64,000 nucleotides of DNA from Enterobacter pseudoroggenkampii (GCF_026420145.1 NZ_JAPMLV010000001.1:496001-560000), one strand, 5' to 3'. Counted from the stretch's first letter, positions 29,947 to 39,024 are shown. Notes: generated by a model from the letters alone, not told the origin. Translations and numbers: made by a program.

Positions 29947-30300
29947 CCTTTCTCCTGTCAGCTTATGTCAAATGAGGTAAAAGTTGCAGTGTAAAGGAAA
30001 TATGCGGCTACGGTTGAGGCGCTGTTGAAAAAAAACCACGTCAAATCCGTAAAATGGTTAAGCGCTGGTGGATTTATCGCCTGTCAGATTAGGAATAATC
30101 TGGATGAATGTAACTGCGCAGACGCGCACTATGCGCATTTAGTAGTGAAAATTGCATGTGATTTGAAAGAGATAGCTGACGCTGGAAACGTTCTGTTACA
30201 GGAAAGGTTTCATTAGACATCACGAATCACAAAGAGTTTCGCAAATTTTTTTGATATATTTAAAACTTACGGACTTACTTGGATCACATTTGAGGTGGTT
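29947..30300. other. rhtA-ompX divergent intergenic region
   Basis: No gene is called here. It must hold the divergent promoters of rhtA and ompX and the ompX 5' leader. A+T-rich sequence (AATTTTTTTGATATATTTAA, about 30244) precedes ompX, and the leader ends in a GAGGTGG ribosome site. A 63-codon open frame (30025-30216) has no family resemblance or ribosome site. Confidence 0.5.
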
Positions 30301-30819
30301 ATGAAAAAAATTGCATGTCTTTCAGCACTGGCCGCTGTACTGGCTGTTTCCGCAGGTACCGCTGTAGCTGCTACTTCTACTGTTACTGGTGGTTACGCTC
30401 AGAGCGACTATCAGGGCGTGATGAACAAAGCTAACGGTTTCAACCTGAAGTATCGCTACGAGCAGGATAACAACCCACTGGGCGTGATCGGTTCTTTCAC
30501 CTACACCGAGAAAGATCGTTCTGAAAACGGCGCATACAACAAAGGCCAGTACTACGGTATCACCGCGGGCCCGGCTTACCGTCTGAATGACTGGGCGAGC
30601 ATCTACGGTGTTGTAGGTGTTGGCTACGGTAAATTCCAGCAGACCGAAAACCAGGGTCTGAACCGCACTGCAAGCAACAGCGACTATGGCTTCTCCTATG
30701 GCGCAGGCCTGCAGTTCAACCCAATCCAGGACGTTGCTCTGGACTTCTCCTATGAGCAGAGCCGTATCCGCAACGTTGACGTTGGCACCTGGATCGCTGG
30801 CGTAGGTTACCGCTTCTAA
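30301..30819 (+). CDS. ompX: Outer membrane protein OmpX
   Basis: 172-aa, eight-stranded outer membrane barrel of the Ail/OmpX family. Signal peptide 1-23 (ending AVAA), mature start TSTVTGGYAQSD, terminal phenylalanine (VGYRF) for the BAM complex. The extracellular loops differ from E. coli (for example KDRSENGAYNKG and ENQGLNRTASNS). The start is ATG 30301 after a GAGGTGG ribosome site; a GTG six bases upstream is less likely. In E. coli ompX mRNA is repressed by the sRNA CyaR at the ribosome site. Confidence 0.97.
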   Translation: MKKIACLSALAAVLAVSAGTAVAATSTVTGGYAQSDYQGVMNKANGFNLKYRYEQDNNPLGVIGSFTYTEKDRSENGAYNKGQYYGITAGPAYRLNDWASIYGVVGVGYGKFQQTENQGLNRTASNSDYGFSYGAGLQFNPIQDVALDFSYEQSRIRNVDVGTWIAGVGYRF

Positions 30820-30840
30820 TCACTTCGGTGATTAAATAAA

Positions 30841-30869
30841 AAATCCGCCCAATGTGGCGGATTTTTTTT
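30841..30869 (+). terminator. Terminator of ompX
   Basis: AATCCGCC (30842-30849) pairs with GGCGGATT (30856-30863), five-base loop, followed by a run of T to 30869. It begins 22 bp after the ompX stop. Confidence 0.92.
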
Positions 30870-30884
30870 GTCGAAGAGAAAAGC

Positions 30885-30911
30885 AAAACGGCAACCTTAG
30901 GTTGCCGTTTT
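30885..30911. terminator. Bidirectional hairpin, terminator for opgE
   Basis: AAAACGGCAACC (30885-30896) pairs perfectly with GGTTGCCGTTTT (30900-30911). T-rich sequence follows on both strands (GCTTTT on minus), so it can stop opgE transcripts and any ompX read-through. A near-identical hairpin occurs at 55044-55069. Confidence 0.8.
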
Positions 30912-30922
30912 TAGTGTTTGTT

Positions 30923-30965
30923 CCCTCTCCCCGTGGGAGAGGGCCAGGGTGAGGGCATCGGTCCG
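30923..30965. repeat. Dispersed palindromic repeat (CCCTCTCCC-type), copy 1
   Basis: CCCTCTCCCCGTGGGAGAGG followed by GCCAGGGTGAGGGCATCGG. The perfect CCCTCTCCC/GGGAGAGGG stem and the conserved GGGTGAGGGCATC tail recur at 47649, 55081 and 59324. Confidence 0.85.
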
Positions 30966-30978
30966 CACGAGACGGCAA

Positions 30979-32562
30979 TTACTTATTCTTAATATCAAAA
31001 ATATCCGTACCCAGATGGTTGTAGTCAACTTTCTGTAACTTGAAGTTGGTAACGTACACTGGGGAAGCTTTCTTGTTAGAGACAAACGGGTAAGCATTTT
31101 TTATCTGCTCAGCCTTAATCCCGGTCCACTGCGAGAAGAACTGCAGGAAATCATTTGCCGAACGACGCGCTTTAATAACGCGATGCGTTTTATCGTCACT
31201 CGACAGCACCATAAACGGCACCTGGAAGTTCTGCTGGAACTTGTCATCGTGCGCCAGGTACTGCACCTCTTTACCACGCTCTTTAAACGCCAGCCCGTGA
31301 TCCGAGAAATAGACCATGGAGAAGCTGTCGCCCGTATTGCGTAGCTGATCGTACAGCTTGCTCAGCAGGTCGTCGGTTTGCGTCATGGTGTAGAGATAGC
31401 AGGACGTCTCTTTGGACTGCACAAACTCCGCGTACTTCCCACCGGTCCGATCGCAGGCCTGCGGGTGCGACCCCATCAGGTGCAGGACGATCAGCTGAGG
31501 CTGGGTGCGCGGGGTGGCGAAGACCTGTGCCGTCATTTTCAACAGCGCTTCGTCTTTGGTGTTTTTGTCGGCTTCGAAGTCGCCATTTTTCAGGAACTGC
31601 ACTTCGTCAGCGCGTTTGGCGATACTGGCGATGGCCGTATCGTATTCGCCAATTTGCCCCTGATTAGAGAACCACCACGTCTGAAAACCCGCACGGTTTG
31701 CCAGGGTGACGAAATTATCCTGATACTGCGGTTTGCCATCCACCACCCGGTTAAGGGTCAGGCCGAGCGATTTCTGCGTCGAGCCGCTGGCCGCGACATA
31801 ATCGGTAAACAGCGTGCCTTTGACTGAACTGGCAAACGGTGTGTTATCCCAGTGACCGCCAAACGCTCCCATCGCATCGCGACGCGCGCTTTCGCCAATC
31901 ACCACCACATAGGTGTGATATTTCGGCTTAACGGCCAGCACGTTCCAGGTGTCTTTCATATTGGAAAGCTCAGCCATGCGCGCCTGTTCGTCGAGAACCT
32001 CTTTATTGTTTACAACGACGTCTTTCACGAAGCGGAAAACCGGATAACCGATATTGCTGAGCCTTAGTTTACCGTCCCAGGTAATATTCTGGATGGGAGC
32101 GACAAAGGCCACGGCAATGCTGAGCACCAGACAGAGTATTTCGATCTTACCCCAGGATTTTTTCTCGCCCGACTGACGGCGGATGGCGATAACGCCCAGC
32201 GCGAAGATAAAGATCCCGACCACGTAGCTGTACCACGGGAAGATCGTCAGGATCTCCGTTGACTCTTCCATATTGGTCGAGTGCAGCGCCAGCAGGGTAT
32301 TAAAGTTTGGCGCGCCGTAAGCCTGACCAAACGGGAAATAGAGTGCAGCAACCAGCGAACAGATGCCGATTAACGCTTTTTGCACGCGCGGTGCGGATCG
32401 CCACAGCAAATGCAGAACGCAGGTGAACGCCACCGCGTAAAGCAGACTAAAGGGATAACCCAGCGCAAAGTTAATCAGTAATGACTGCAAAAAGTAAAAA
32501 CCCGTCCACGGGCTTAAGGCCCGGCTGCGGGTCACAACGGTATCTATCAGGGTTACATTCAT
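30979..32562 (-). CDS. opgE: Phosphoethanolamine transferase OpgE (YbiP)
   Basis: 527-aa membrane enzyme of the EptA/sulfatase superfamily. In E. coli OpgE (YbiP) adds phosphoethanolamine to osmoregulated periplasmic glucans. Five N-terminal helices (to about residue 160) are followed by a periplasmic hydrolase domain with YVVVIGESARRDAMG (metal-binding Glu), the nucleophile-region AASGSTQKSLGLTLNR, HLMGSHPQACDRT and MVYFSDHGLAF. Same length as the E. coli protein. The 283 bp upstream, to mntS, shows no other gene. Confidence 0.93.
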   Translation of the reverse strand: MNVTLIDTVVTRSRALSPWTGFYFLQSLLINFALGYPFSLLYAVAFTCVLHLLWRSAPRVQKALIGICSLVAALYFPFGQAYGAPNFNTLLALHSTNMEESTEILTIFPWYSYVVGIFIFALGVIAIRRQSGEKKSWGKIEILCLVLSIAVAFVAPIQNITWDGKLRLSNIGYPVFRFVKDVVVNNKEVLDEQARMAELSNMKDTWNVLAVKPKYHTYVVVIGESARRDAMGAFGGHWDNTPFASSVKGTLFTDYVAASGSTQKSLGLTLNRVVDGKPQYQDNFVTLANRAGFQTWWFSNQGQIGEYDTAIASIAKRADEVQFLKNGDFEADKNTKDEALLKMTAQVFATPRTQPQLIVLHLMGSHPQACDRTGGKYAEFVQSKETSCYLYTMTQTDDLLSKLYDQLRNTGDSFSMVYFSDHGLAFKERGKEVQYLAHDDKFQQNFQVPFMVLSSDDKTHRVIKARRSANDFLQFFSQWTGIKAEQIKNAYPFVSNKKASPVYVTNFKLQKVDYNHLGTDIFDIKNK

Positions 32563-32845
32563 AGGTCACTATCATGGATGAAAACGCCATGTGCTCACCC
32601 TGGCGTCAAGGGTCATAACCTGCCTGACAGTGCGTGGAGAGGGAATGAGGGTCCGCTTCAGCGAGCCGCAAATTGTGCAGGGCTGCAAGAAGATAGTGCG
32701 AGCGCTAAATAATATCAACAGTTGCTAAGCAGATGTTTTGCGAAGGGGATTGCAAATCCGTAAAAAAGATCGGGAATAAGGCGGCTGGAAGCCAGTTTAG
32801 AGCGAGATTGTGACGGGAAAATGAAGCGGCGTACCGCAACGCCGC

Positions 32846-32974
32846 TTAGTGGGAAGATTTGTCGTCCTGATGCGGTTTGTTGTTAAACATATCGCACAGC
32901 ATGTTCAACAGCATTAAGCGCACTTTAAAAGGAGAGTGGGTAAACACGGTCATGCACCTCTTGAATTCGTTCAT
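32846..32974 (-). CDS. mntS: Small manganese-responsive protein MntS
   Basis: 42-aa protein, closely matching E. coli MntS (MNEFKRCMxVFxHSPFKVRL start). It raises intracellular manganese availability, apparently by inhibiting the exporter MntP, and is made when manganese is scarce. The ATG at 32974 has an AGGAGG ribosome site (AGGAGGTCTT) upstream. In-frame codons reaching back to 33040 run into the MntR sites and are not coding. Divergent from mntR. Confidence 0.93.
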   Translation of the reverse strand: MNEFKRCMTVFTHSPFKVRLMLLNMLCDMFNNKPHQDDKSSH

Positions 32975-33031
32975 AAGACCTCCTGAGTTTTGATCCCTTC
33001 GATCCGTGAAGGGTGACTGCATTACATACAG

Positions 33032-33049
33032 ATATAGCACAGGCTATAT
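33032..33049. promoter_or_regulatory. MntR box 1 (mntS side)
   Basis: ATATAGC-ACAG-GCTATAT, perfect seven-base arms; resembles the E. coli MntR dyad (ATAGC/GCTAT core). It is 58 bp upstream of the mntS start, overlapping the likely mntS promoter, and fits manganese repression of mntS. Confidence 0.82.
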
Positions 33050-33052
33050 TGT

Positions 33053-33066
33053 ATAGCTATGGCTAT
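33053..33066. promoter_or_regulatory. MntR box 2 (tandem partner)
   Basis: ATAGC-TATG-GCTAT, the same core dyad with perfect five-base arms, centred 19 bp from box 1. It points to cooperative MntR binding in the mntS-mntR divergent region. Confidence 0.6.
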
Positions 33067-33078
33067 TTCGTTAATTTT

Positions 33079-33106
33079 TTGTGCTTGCGGAGCTATGGTT
33101 TACAAT
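33079..33106 (+). promoter_or_regulatory. Putative mntR promoter
   Basis: TTGTGC (33079-33084) and TACAAT (33101-33106) with a 16-bp spacer, about 50 bp upstream of the mntR start. MntR box 2 ends 12 bp before the -35. Confidence 0.5.
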
Positions 33107-33157
33107 GTGCGCTCTCGAAACCGGGCGCTGGAAGCGTCACCCCACTGAGGAAGTACA

Positions 33158-33631
33158 ATGAACCGTCGCGCAGGTCATCCGACAATGAGGAAAACGACGC
33201 AACTGGTGAATGTTGAAGAACATGTCGAAGGTTTTCGCCAGGTCCGTGAAGCGCACCGGCGTGAACTGATTGATGATTATGTTGAACTCATTTCCGATCT
33301 GATCCGTGAGGTTGGTGAAGCGCGGCAGGTCGATATGGCCGCCAGGCTGGGGGTTTCACAGCCAACTGTCGCTAAAATGTTAAAACGCCTGGCCTCCGTG
33401 GGCTTAATTGAAATGATCCCCTGGCGCGGTGTTTTTCTGACGCCGGAAGGGGAGCAACTCGCGCAGGAGAGCCGCGAGCGCCATCAGCTTGTCGAGAATT
33501 TTTTACTGGTGCTGGGCGTCAGCCCGGAGATTGCCCGCCGGGATGCGGAAGGAATGGAACACCACGTTAGCGAAGAGACGCTGGTGAAATTTCGTGAATT
33601 TACGCTTAAATATGGTCCCTCCGCTGAATGA
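33158..33631 (+). CDS. mntR: Manganese-responsive transcriptional regulator MntR
   Basis: 157-aa DtxR/MntR-family regulator. The winged helix spans about residues 45-100 ([21 protein letters not shown]). The metal ligands equivalent to B. subtilis MntR D8, E11, H77, E99, E102 and H103 are present as D40, E43, H109, E131, E134 and H135, all at a constant offset of 32. With Mn2+ it represses mntS and mntH. Its TGA overlaps the ATG of ybiR, so the two are cotranslated. Confidence 0.96.
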   Translation: MNRRAGHPTMRKTTQLVNVEEHVEGFRQVREAHRRELIDDYVELISDLIREVGEARQVDMAARLGVSQPTVAKMLKRLASVGLIEMIPWRGVFLTPEGEQLAQESRERHQLVENFLLVLGVSPEIARRDAEGMEHHVSEETLVKFREFTLKYGPSAE

Positions 33632-34737
33632 AAATCCCTGGACTGCAGGCCCTGGCACGCGATCGTTTCTTCCATCTCTTATTAATTATTGGCGCAGCGT
33701 TAAGCCTCTTTGTGCCTTTTGCCCCACACGCCTGGCCCGCCGCGATTGACTGGCGCACCATCATTACCCTGAGCGGCCTGATGATGCTCACCAAAGGGGT
33801 CGAGCTGAGCGGCTATTTTGACGTTCTGGGACGTAAAATGGTGCGCCGGTTTGCCACCGAACGCAGGCTGTCCCTGTTTATGGTGTTCTCCGCCGCGGTG
33901 CTGTCGACGTTTCTGACCAACGATGTGGCGCTATTTATCATCGTGCCGCTCACGCTCACGCTGCGTAAGCTCTGTGAAATTCCGGTCAGTCGTCTGATTA
34001 TCTTTGAAGCGCTCGCCGTAAACGCCGGTTCTCTGTTGACGCCTATCGGCAACCCGCAAAATATCCTGCTCTGGGGCCGTTCCGGCCTGTCGTTTGCCGC
34101 CTTTACCTGGCAGATGGCCCCGCTGGCGCTGGTGATGATGCTGTCCCTGCTGGCGGTCTGCTGGTTTGCCTTCCCGGATAAAAAACTGCAGTACCACAGT
34201 GGCACAACGGGCCCGCAGTGGCAGCCGCGTCTGGTGTGGAGCTGCCTCGGGTTATACATTGTCTTTCTGTTCGCGCTGGAGCTGAAGTATGAAGTGGCGG
34301 GCGTCCTGCTGGTCGCCGCGGGCTTTGTCGTCCTGGCGCGGCGTGTGCTGGTGAGCGTGGACTGGACGCTGCTGCTGGTCTTTATGGCGATGTTTATTGA
34401 TGTGCATCTCCTTATCCAGCTTCCGGTGCTGCAAAACGTTCTGCACAGCGTCAGCACGCTGTCTCAGCCGGGATTGTGGCTAACGGCGATTGGCCTGTCG
34501 CAGTTTATCAGCAACGTGCCTTCCACCATTCTGCTGCTCAACTACGTTCCGCCGGATACGCTCCTGGCCTGGGCCGTTAACATTGGCGGGTTTGGCCTGC
34601 TGCCCGGCTCGCTGGCCAACCTGATTGCCCTGCGTATGGCCAACGACCGTCGTATCTGGTGGCGTTTCCACGTCTGGTCGATTCCGATGCTGGTTTGGGC
34701 CGCGGCGATCGGTTTCGGACTATTCCTTCTCATATAG
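33628..34737 (+). CDS. ybiR: ArsB/NhaD-type membrane transporter YbiR
   Basis: 369-aa inner membrane protein of the CitM/ArsB/NhaD ion transporter superfamily with about ten to eleven helices and the family motifs [14 protein letters not shown] and [13 protein letters not shown]. The substrate is unknown; an anion or cation:proton antiport is inferred from the family. The four-base overlap with mntR suggests cotranscription and possibly a link to metal homeostasis, although no manganese role is shown. In E. coli ldtB is next; here about 10 kb of accessory genes follow. Confidence 0.9.
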   Translation: MKIPGLQALARDRFFHLLLIIGAALSLFVPFAPHAWPAAIDWRTIITLSGLMMLTKGVELSGYFDVLGRKMVRRFATERRLSLFMVFSAAVLSTFLTNDVALFIIVPLTLTLRKLCEIPVSRLIIFEALAVNAGSLLTPIGNPQNILLWGRSGLSFAAFTWQMAPLALVMMLSLLAVCWFAFPDKKLQYHSGTTGPQWQPRLVWSCLGLYIVFLFALELKYEVAGVLLVAAGFVVLARRVLVSVDWTLLLVFMAMFIDVHLLIQLPVLQNVLHSVSTLSQPGLWLTAIGLSQFISNVPSTILLLNYVPPDTLLAWAVNIGGFGLLPGSLANLIALRMANDRRIWWRFHVWSIPMLVWAAAIGFGLFLLI

Positions 34738-34771
34738 TGCGCAATTTGTCAGTTTTTCCTGGCAAACGTAT

Positions 34772-34833
34772 AGCAACGTCCTAGCTTTAGTGAACGGCAT
34801 AGTGTGATGCCGCTCACTGACAGGACCGTTGCT
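34772..34833 (+). promoter_or_regulatory. Long inverted repeat in the leader of the efflux operon
   Basis: Inner arms AGTGAACGGCAT (34789-34800) and ATGCCGCTCACT (34807-34818) pair with one mismatch around AGTGTG. Outer arms AGCAACGTCCT (34772-34782) and AGGACCGTTGCT (34822-34833) pair with one bulge. The right outer arm holds the only AGGA before the ATG at 34839. It could be an operator or an RNA structure that hides the ribosome site. Confidence 0.7.
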
Positions 34834-34838
34834 GACCT

Positions 34839-35933
34839 ATGGCTGAAGATCAAACTCCCCCTGCTGACGAGCAGGACAAAAACAATAATGCGCGTAAGCG
34901 CCCGGGCAAAAAACCGTTAATTATCCTCGGCATTGTCGTGGTGGTGATGGTCGTCGTGGCGCTGGTCTGGTGGTTTTTAACCCGTAACGAAGAGACGACC
35001 GACGACGCCTTTACCGACGGCGACGTGGTGACGATTGCCCCCAAAACGGCGGGCTACGTCACCGAGCTGCGCGTGCGTGATAACCAGCGCGTGAAAAAGG
35101 GCGATCTGCTGGTGGTCATCGATCCGCGTGATACCACCGCGCAGCGCGATCAGGCCCAGGCCCAGCTTGGGCTGGCTATCGCGCAGCTGCATCAGGCTCA
35201 GGCGCAGCTGGCGCTCTCGAAAGTGCAGTATCCCGCCCAACGTGACGAAGCCAAAGCGCAGGTGCTGAAAGCGCAGGCCGATCTGGCGAACGCGCAGGCG
35301 GAGTACCGTCGCCAGAGCGGCGTCGACCCGCGGGCAACCACCCAGCAAAGCATTGATTCCGCGAACGCTCAGCTGCGCAGCGCGCAGGCGGGGCTGGCCA
35401 GCGCCCAGGCGCAGCTGGAGGTAGCGGAACAGGTACAGCTGCAAATCCGCCAGCAGGAAACCAACGTTGAAGCGCGCGAGCGTCAGGTCGATCAGGCGAA
35501 AGCGCAGCTGGAAACGGCCAATCTGAACCTCTCTTACACCGAAGTCCGCGCTCCGTTCGACGGGTTTGTCACCAAACGCAACGTTCAGCCCGGCACGCTG
35601 GTGCAGGCGGGAACGGCGTTGTTCTCCCTGGTTTCACCGAACGTGTGGGTGGTGGCGAACTTCAAAGAGTCCCAGCTTGAGCGCATGAAGCCCGGCGATA
35701 AGGTCACCGTGTCCGTCGACGCGTGGCCGGATATGGCGCTCGAGGGCCACGTTGACAGCATCCAGCAGGGCAGCGGCTCGCGCTTCTCCGCCTTCCCGGC
35801 AGAAAATGCCACCGGTAACTTCGTCAAAATTGTGCAGCGCGTGCCGGTCAAAATCGTGATTGATAAGGGGCTCGATCCGAACAGACCGCTGCCGCTGGGG
35901 CTGTCGGTTGCGCCGAAGGTGACGGTGGAATGA
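34839..35933 (+). CDS. HlyD/EmrA-family membrane fusion protein of a tripartite efflux pump
   Basis: 364-aa periplasmic adaptor. A short charged cytoplasmic N-terminus is followed by one anchor helix (about 27-47), the first lipoyl half (TDDAFTDGDVVTIAPKTAGYV), an Ala/Gln-rich coiled-coil hairpin (about 95-225), the second lipoyl half (VRAPFDGFVTKRNVQPGTLVQAG), and a beta-barrel. It resembles EmrA and partners a DHA2 exporter, linking it to the outer membrane channel encoded downstream. The ribosome site is weak (AGGA 13 bases from ATG) and lies in an inverted repeat. Its TGA overlaps the next ATG by four bases. Confidence 0.93.
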   Translation: MAEDQTPPADEQDKNNNARKRPGKKPLIILGIVVVVMVVVALVWWFLTRNEETTDDAFTDGDVVTIAPKTAGYVTELRVRDNQRVKKGDLLVVIDPRDTTAQRDQAQAQLGLAIAQLHQAQAQLALSKVQYPAQRDEAKAQVLKAQADLANAQAEYRRQSGVDPRATTQQSIDSANAQLRSAQAGLASAQAQLEVAEQVQLQIRQQETNVEARERQVDQAKAQLETANLNLSYTEVRAPFDGFVTKRNVQPGTLVQAGTALFSLVSPNVWVVANFKESQLERMKPGDKVTVSVDAWPDMALEGHVDSIQQGSGSRFSAFPAENATGNFVKIVQRVPVKIVIDKGLDPNRPLPLGLSVAPKVTVE

Positions 35934-37501
35934 CGGATCACAGCCACGACAGCTGGAAGCCCGCCAGCAATCCGTGGGCGGTGGCGATTGTCGTCACCCT
36001 GGCGGTGTTTATGGAGATCCTCGACACCACCATCGTCAACGTGGCGCTGCCCCACGTGGCGGGTTCGCTCTCGTCCAGCTATGACGAATCCACCTGGGTG
36101 TTAACCAGCTACCTGGTCGCGAACGGCATCGTGCTGCCCATCTCGGCGTTTCTGAGCCGCGTCTTCGGCCGCAAGCAGTTCTTCCTGATCTGCATCGTCA
36201 TGTTCACCGTCTGCTCGTTCCTGTGCGGGATCGCCACCGAGCTGTGGCAAATCATCCTGTTCCGCGTGATGCAGGGCTTCTTTGGCGGCGGGCTGCAGCC
36301 GACGCAGCAGTCGGTGCTGCTCGACTACTTCAAGCCCGAAGACAGGGGCAAAGCCTTTGGGCTCTCGTCCATCGCGATTATCGTTGCGCCGGTCCTCGGC
36401 CCGACGCTGGGAGGCTGGATCACCGACAACTACTCCTGGCGCTGGGTGTTCTTTATCAACATTCCGGTGGGGATTGTCACGGTGCTGGCCATCTACCAGC
36501 TGCTGGAAGATCCGCCGTGGGAGAGCAAGTCTAAAGAGAAGCTGACCATCGACTGGACGGGGATCGGCCTGATCGCCCTGGGGCTGGGCTGTCTGCAGGT
36601 GATGCTCGACCGGGGAGAAGACGAAGACTGGTTTAACTCGAACTTTACCCGCACTTTCGCGGTATTAACGCTGATCGGCATCATTGGTGCGATTTACTGG
36701 CTGGTGTATGCCAAAAAACCGGTGGTGGATCTGCACTGCATGAAGGACCGCAACTTTGCCATCTCCAGCCTGCTGATGGCGGGGATGGCGATGATTTTGT
36801 ACGGCAGTTCGGTGGTGATCCCGCAGCTGGCGCAGCAGGACCTGGGCTATACCGCCACCTGGTCCGGGCTGGTGCTGTCGCCCGGAGCGGTGCTGATTGT
36901 GCTGACGATTCCGCTGGTGCTGAAGCTGATGCCGGTGGTGCAAACGCGCTGGATTATCGCCTTTGGCTTTACCTGCCTGGCGGTGTCGTTCTTCTGGTCG
37001 CGCACGCTGACCCCGGATATCGACTTCGAAACCCTGGTATTGTTCCGCAGCGCCCAGTCGCTGGGGCTGGGGTTCCTGTTTGTGCCGCTGACTACCATTG
37101 CCTTTATCTCGATACCAAGGCGGCTGAACGCCGATGCGGCGGCGCTGTTCACCATGTTCCGCAACGTGGCGGGCTCGGTCGGGATCTCGCTGTCGACGGC
37201 GGCGATTACCGAGCGCTCGCAGGCGCACAGCGCGCACCTTGCGTACCACGCCTCGCCGTTTAACGAGCAGTTTCAGCAGGCGATACGCGAAAGCGCGCAG
37301 GCGATCCAGAACTTCACCACCCAGGTGGGCGATCCCACCGGCATCGCCACCGGACGTATGTACCAGACGATGATTGAGCAGTCGCGCTTCCTGGCCTACA
37401 TCGACGTCTTCACCATTCTGAGCGCGGTGGCCTTGCTATTGATTCCGTTTTGTTTGTTGCTCTCGCCGGTTAAGAGCGAGGGGAGTGCAGGAGCACATTG
37501 A
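35930..37501 (+). CDS. DHA2-family MFS drug exporter (EmrB-like)
   Basis: 523-aa, 14-helix major facilitator of the DHA2 family, proton-driven multidrug type. Motif D1/C elements are visible: LDTTIVNVALPHVAGSL in helix 1, FGRKQFF in loop 2-3, and SSIAIIVAPVLGPTLGGW in helix 5. With the upstream adaptor and downstream outer membrane factor it forms a self-contained pump crossing both membranes. The substrate cannot be read from sequence; EmrAB-type pumps export hydrophobic compounds and uncouplers. Overlaps both neighbours by four bases. Confidence 0.94.
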   Translation: MTDHSHDSWKPASNPWAVAIVVTLAVFMEILDTTIVNVALPHVAGSLSSSYDESTWVLTSYLVANGIVLPISAFLSRVFGRKQFFLICIVMFTVCSFLCGIATELWQIILFRVMQGFFGGGLQPTQQSVLLDYFKPEDRGKAFGLSSIAIIVAPVLGPTLGGWITDNYSWRWVFFINIPVGIVTVLAIYQLLEDPPWESKSKEKLTIDWTGIGLIALGLGCLQVMLDRGEDEDWFNSNFTRTFAVLTLIGIIGAIYWLVYAKKPVVDLHCMKDRNFAISSLLMAGMAMILYGSSVVIPQLAQQDLGYTATWSGLVLSPGAVLIVLTIPLVLKLMPVVQTRWIIAFGFTCLAVSFFWSRTLTPDIDFETLVLFRSAQSLGLGFLFVPLTTIAFISIPRRLNADAAALFTMFRNVAGSVGISLSTAAITERSQAHSAHLAYHASPFNEQFQQAIRESAQAIQNFTTQVGDPTGIATGRMYQTMIEQSRFLAYIDVFTILSAVALLLIPFCLLLSPVKSEGSAGAH

Positions 37502-39024
37502 TGATACACAGACGTTTACACCCCCTGATGATAATGATGCTGCTGGCAGGCTGCGCCGTCGGGCCGGACTACCAGCCGCCCGCGCCACCTGCCGTCACGC
37601 ACTGGAACGATAAGGGCGACAGCGCGGTAAAATCGCAAACGACCTCCGCCGCGACCAACCCGCGCTGGTGGAAGACCTTCGGCTCGCCGCAGCTCGACAG
37701 CCTGGTTGAGCGCGCCATTGCCGGGAACCTGACGCTGCAGCAAACGGTGCTGCGCATCGCCGGCGCGCGTGAACAGATTAACCAGGCCGGCGGGGCGTTT
37801 TATCCGTCGGTGAACGGCAATCTGCAGGCGACGCGCCAGCAGCTTGGGCTGGAAGGGGAGCTGAAATCCCACGGTGTATATGACCAGGTGGATAGCATCG
37901 ATCCCGCTCTCAAGGGCGCGCTGGGACCGCTGACGCAGCCGATCAACCTCTACCAGGGCAGCTTCGACGCCCAGTGGGAAATCGACCTGTGGGGCAAGGT
38001 GCGCCGTCAGGTGGAAGCCGCCGAAGCGCAGCAGAAAGCGGCTATCGAGCAGCGTAACGACGCGCTGGTGTCGCTGGAGGCGGAAGTGGCGCGCGCGTGG
38101 CTCCAGCTGCGCGGGGCGCAGAGCATTATCGCCACGCTGAACACCCAGATTAAAAGCGCGCAGCAGACGCTGGATCTGACCGAGAGCCGCCAGCGCGGCG
38201 GGCTGTCGCCGCAAATGGATGTGGAAAACGCCCGGGCGCAGTTAGGCAACCTTGAGGCACAGCTTCCGCAATATCAGGCGCAGGCGCGTCAGGCGATGAA
38301 TGGCCTGGCAATCCTCCTGGGCAAGCCGCCGGGGGCGCTGGATGCGGAATTACAAAGCGTGCAGCCGATGCCCGCGCTGCCGGATATTGTGCAAACGGGC
38401 ATTCCGTCGACGCTGGCGCGCCGCCGTCCGGACGTGCGCGAAGCGGAGGCGAACCTTCATGCCGCCACGGCGCAAATCGGCGTCTCTGTGGCGGAGCTGT
38501 TCCCGAGCTTTACCCTCTCCGGGCAGTTTGGCCTGCGCAACAGCGAAACCAACTGGCTGACCGACTGGAGCAGCCACTTCTACAGCTTTGGCCCGCAGGT
38601 CTCCATTCCCATCTTTCAGGGCGGTCGACTGGTCTCCAGCGTGAAGGTGGCGCGCGCGCAGCAGGGTGCGGCGGTGCTGGACTATCGTCAGACGGTGCTC
38701 ACCGCGCTTGGTGATGTCGAAAATGCGCTGGTGAGCTATCGCACCGACCAGCAGCGTGAAGCGGGGTTGGCGAAAACGATCGATGCGCTGCAAAACGCGT
38801 TTGACCTGGCAAGCGACAGCTACCGCCAGGGGATCGCCAGCTTCATTGACGTGCTGGACGCCCAGCGTCAGCTGGCGCAGGCGCAGCAGCAGCGCGCGCA
38901 GGCGCAGGTGCAGAGCGCGCTCGATCTGGTGGCGCTCTACAAGGCGCTCGGCGGCGGCTGGGAGCCGTATCAGCAGGTGCAATTACCGGACTACAGCGTC
39001 TTTGGCGACGCCCCGCGCGGATAA
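37498..39024 (+). CDS. NodT-family outer membrane efflux lipoprotein
   Basis: 508-aa outer membrane factor of the TolC/OprM superfamily. The signal peptide ends in a lipobox LAGC (lipidated Cys19), followed by VGPDYQPP, the usual NodT start, and two OEP repeats rich in Ala/Gln coiled coil. The conserved TLARRRPDVREAEANLHAATAQIGVSVAELFPSFTLSG block is present. It supplies a dedicated exit channel, unlike EmrAB, which borrows TolC. Third gene of the pump operon. No terminator is seen in the 107 bp before the aldo/keto reductase. Confidence 0.94.
   Translation: MMIHRRLHPLMIMMLLAGCAVGPDYQPPAPPAVTHWNDKGDSAVKSQTTSAATNPRWWKTFGSPQLDSLVERAIAGNLTLQQTVLRIAGAREQINQAGGAFYPSVNGNLQATRQQLGLEGELKSHGVYDQVDSIDPALKGALGPLTQPINLYQGSFDAQWEIDLWGKVRRQVEAAEAQQKAAIEQRNDALVSLEAEVARAWLQLRGAQSIIATLNTQIKSAQQTLDLTESRQRGGLSPQMDVENARAQLGNLEAQLPQYQAQARQAMNGLAILLGKPPGALDAELQSVQPMPALPDIVQTGIPSTLARRRPDVREAEANLHAATAQIGVSVAELFPSFTLSGQFGLRNSETNWLTDWSSHFYSFGPQVSIPIFQGGRLVSSVKVARAQQGAAVLDYRQTVLTALGDVENALVSYRTDQQREAGLAKTIDALQNAFDLASDSYRQGIASFIDVLDAQRQLAQAQQQRAQAQVQSALDLVALYKALGGGWEPYQQVQLPDYSVFGDAPRG

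Noticed and set aside
30025..30216. 63-codon open frame upstream of ompX
   Set aside because: No ribosome site, no recognisable family, A+T-rich intergenic sequence; it lies where the rhtA and ompX promoters must be.
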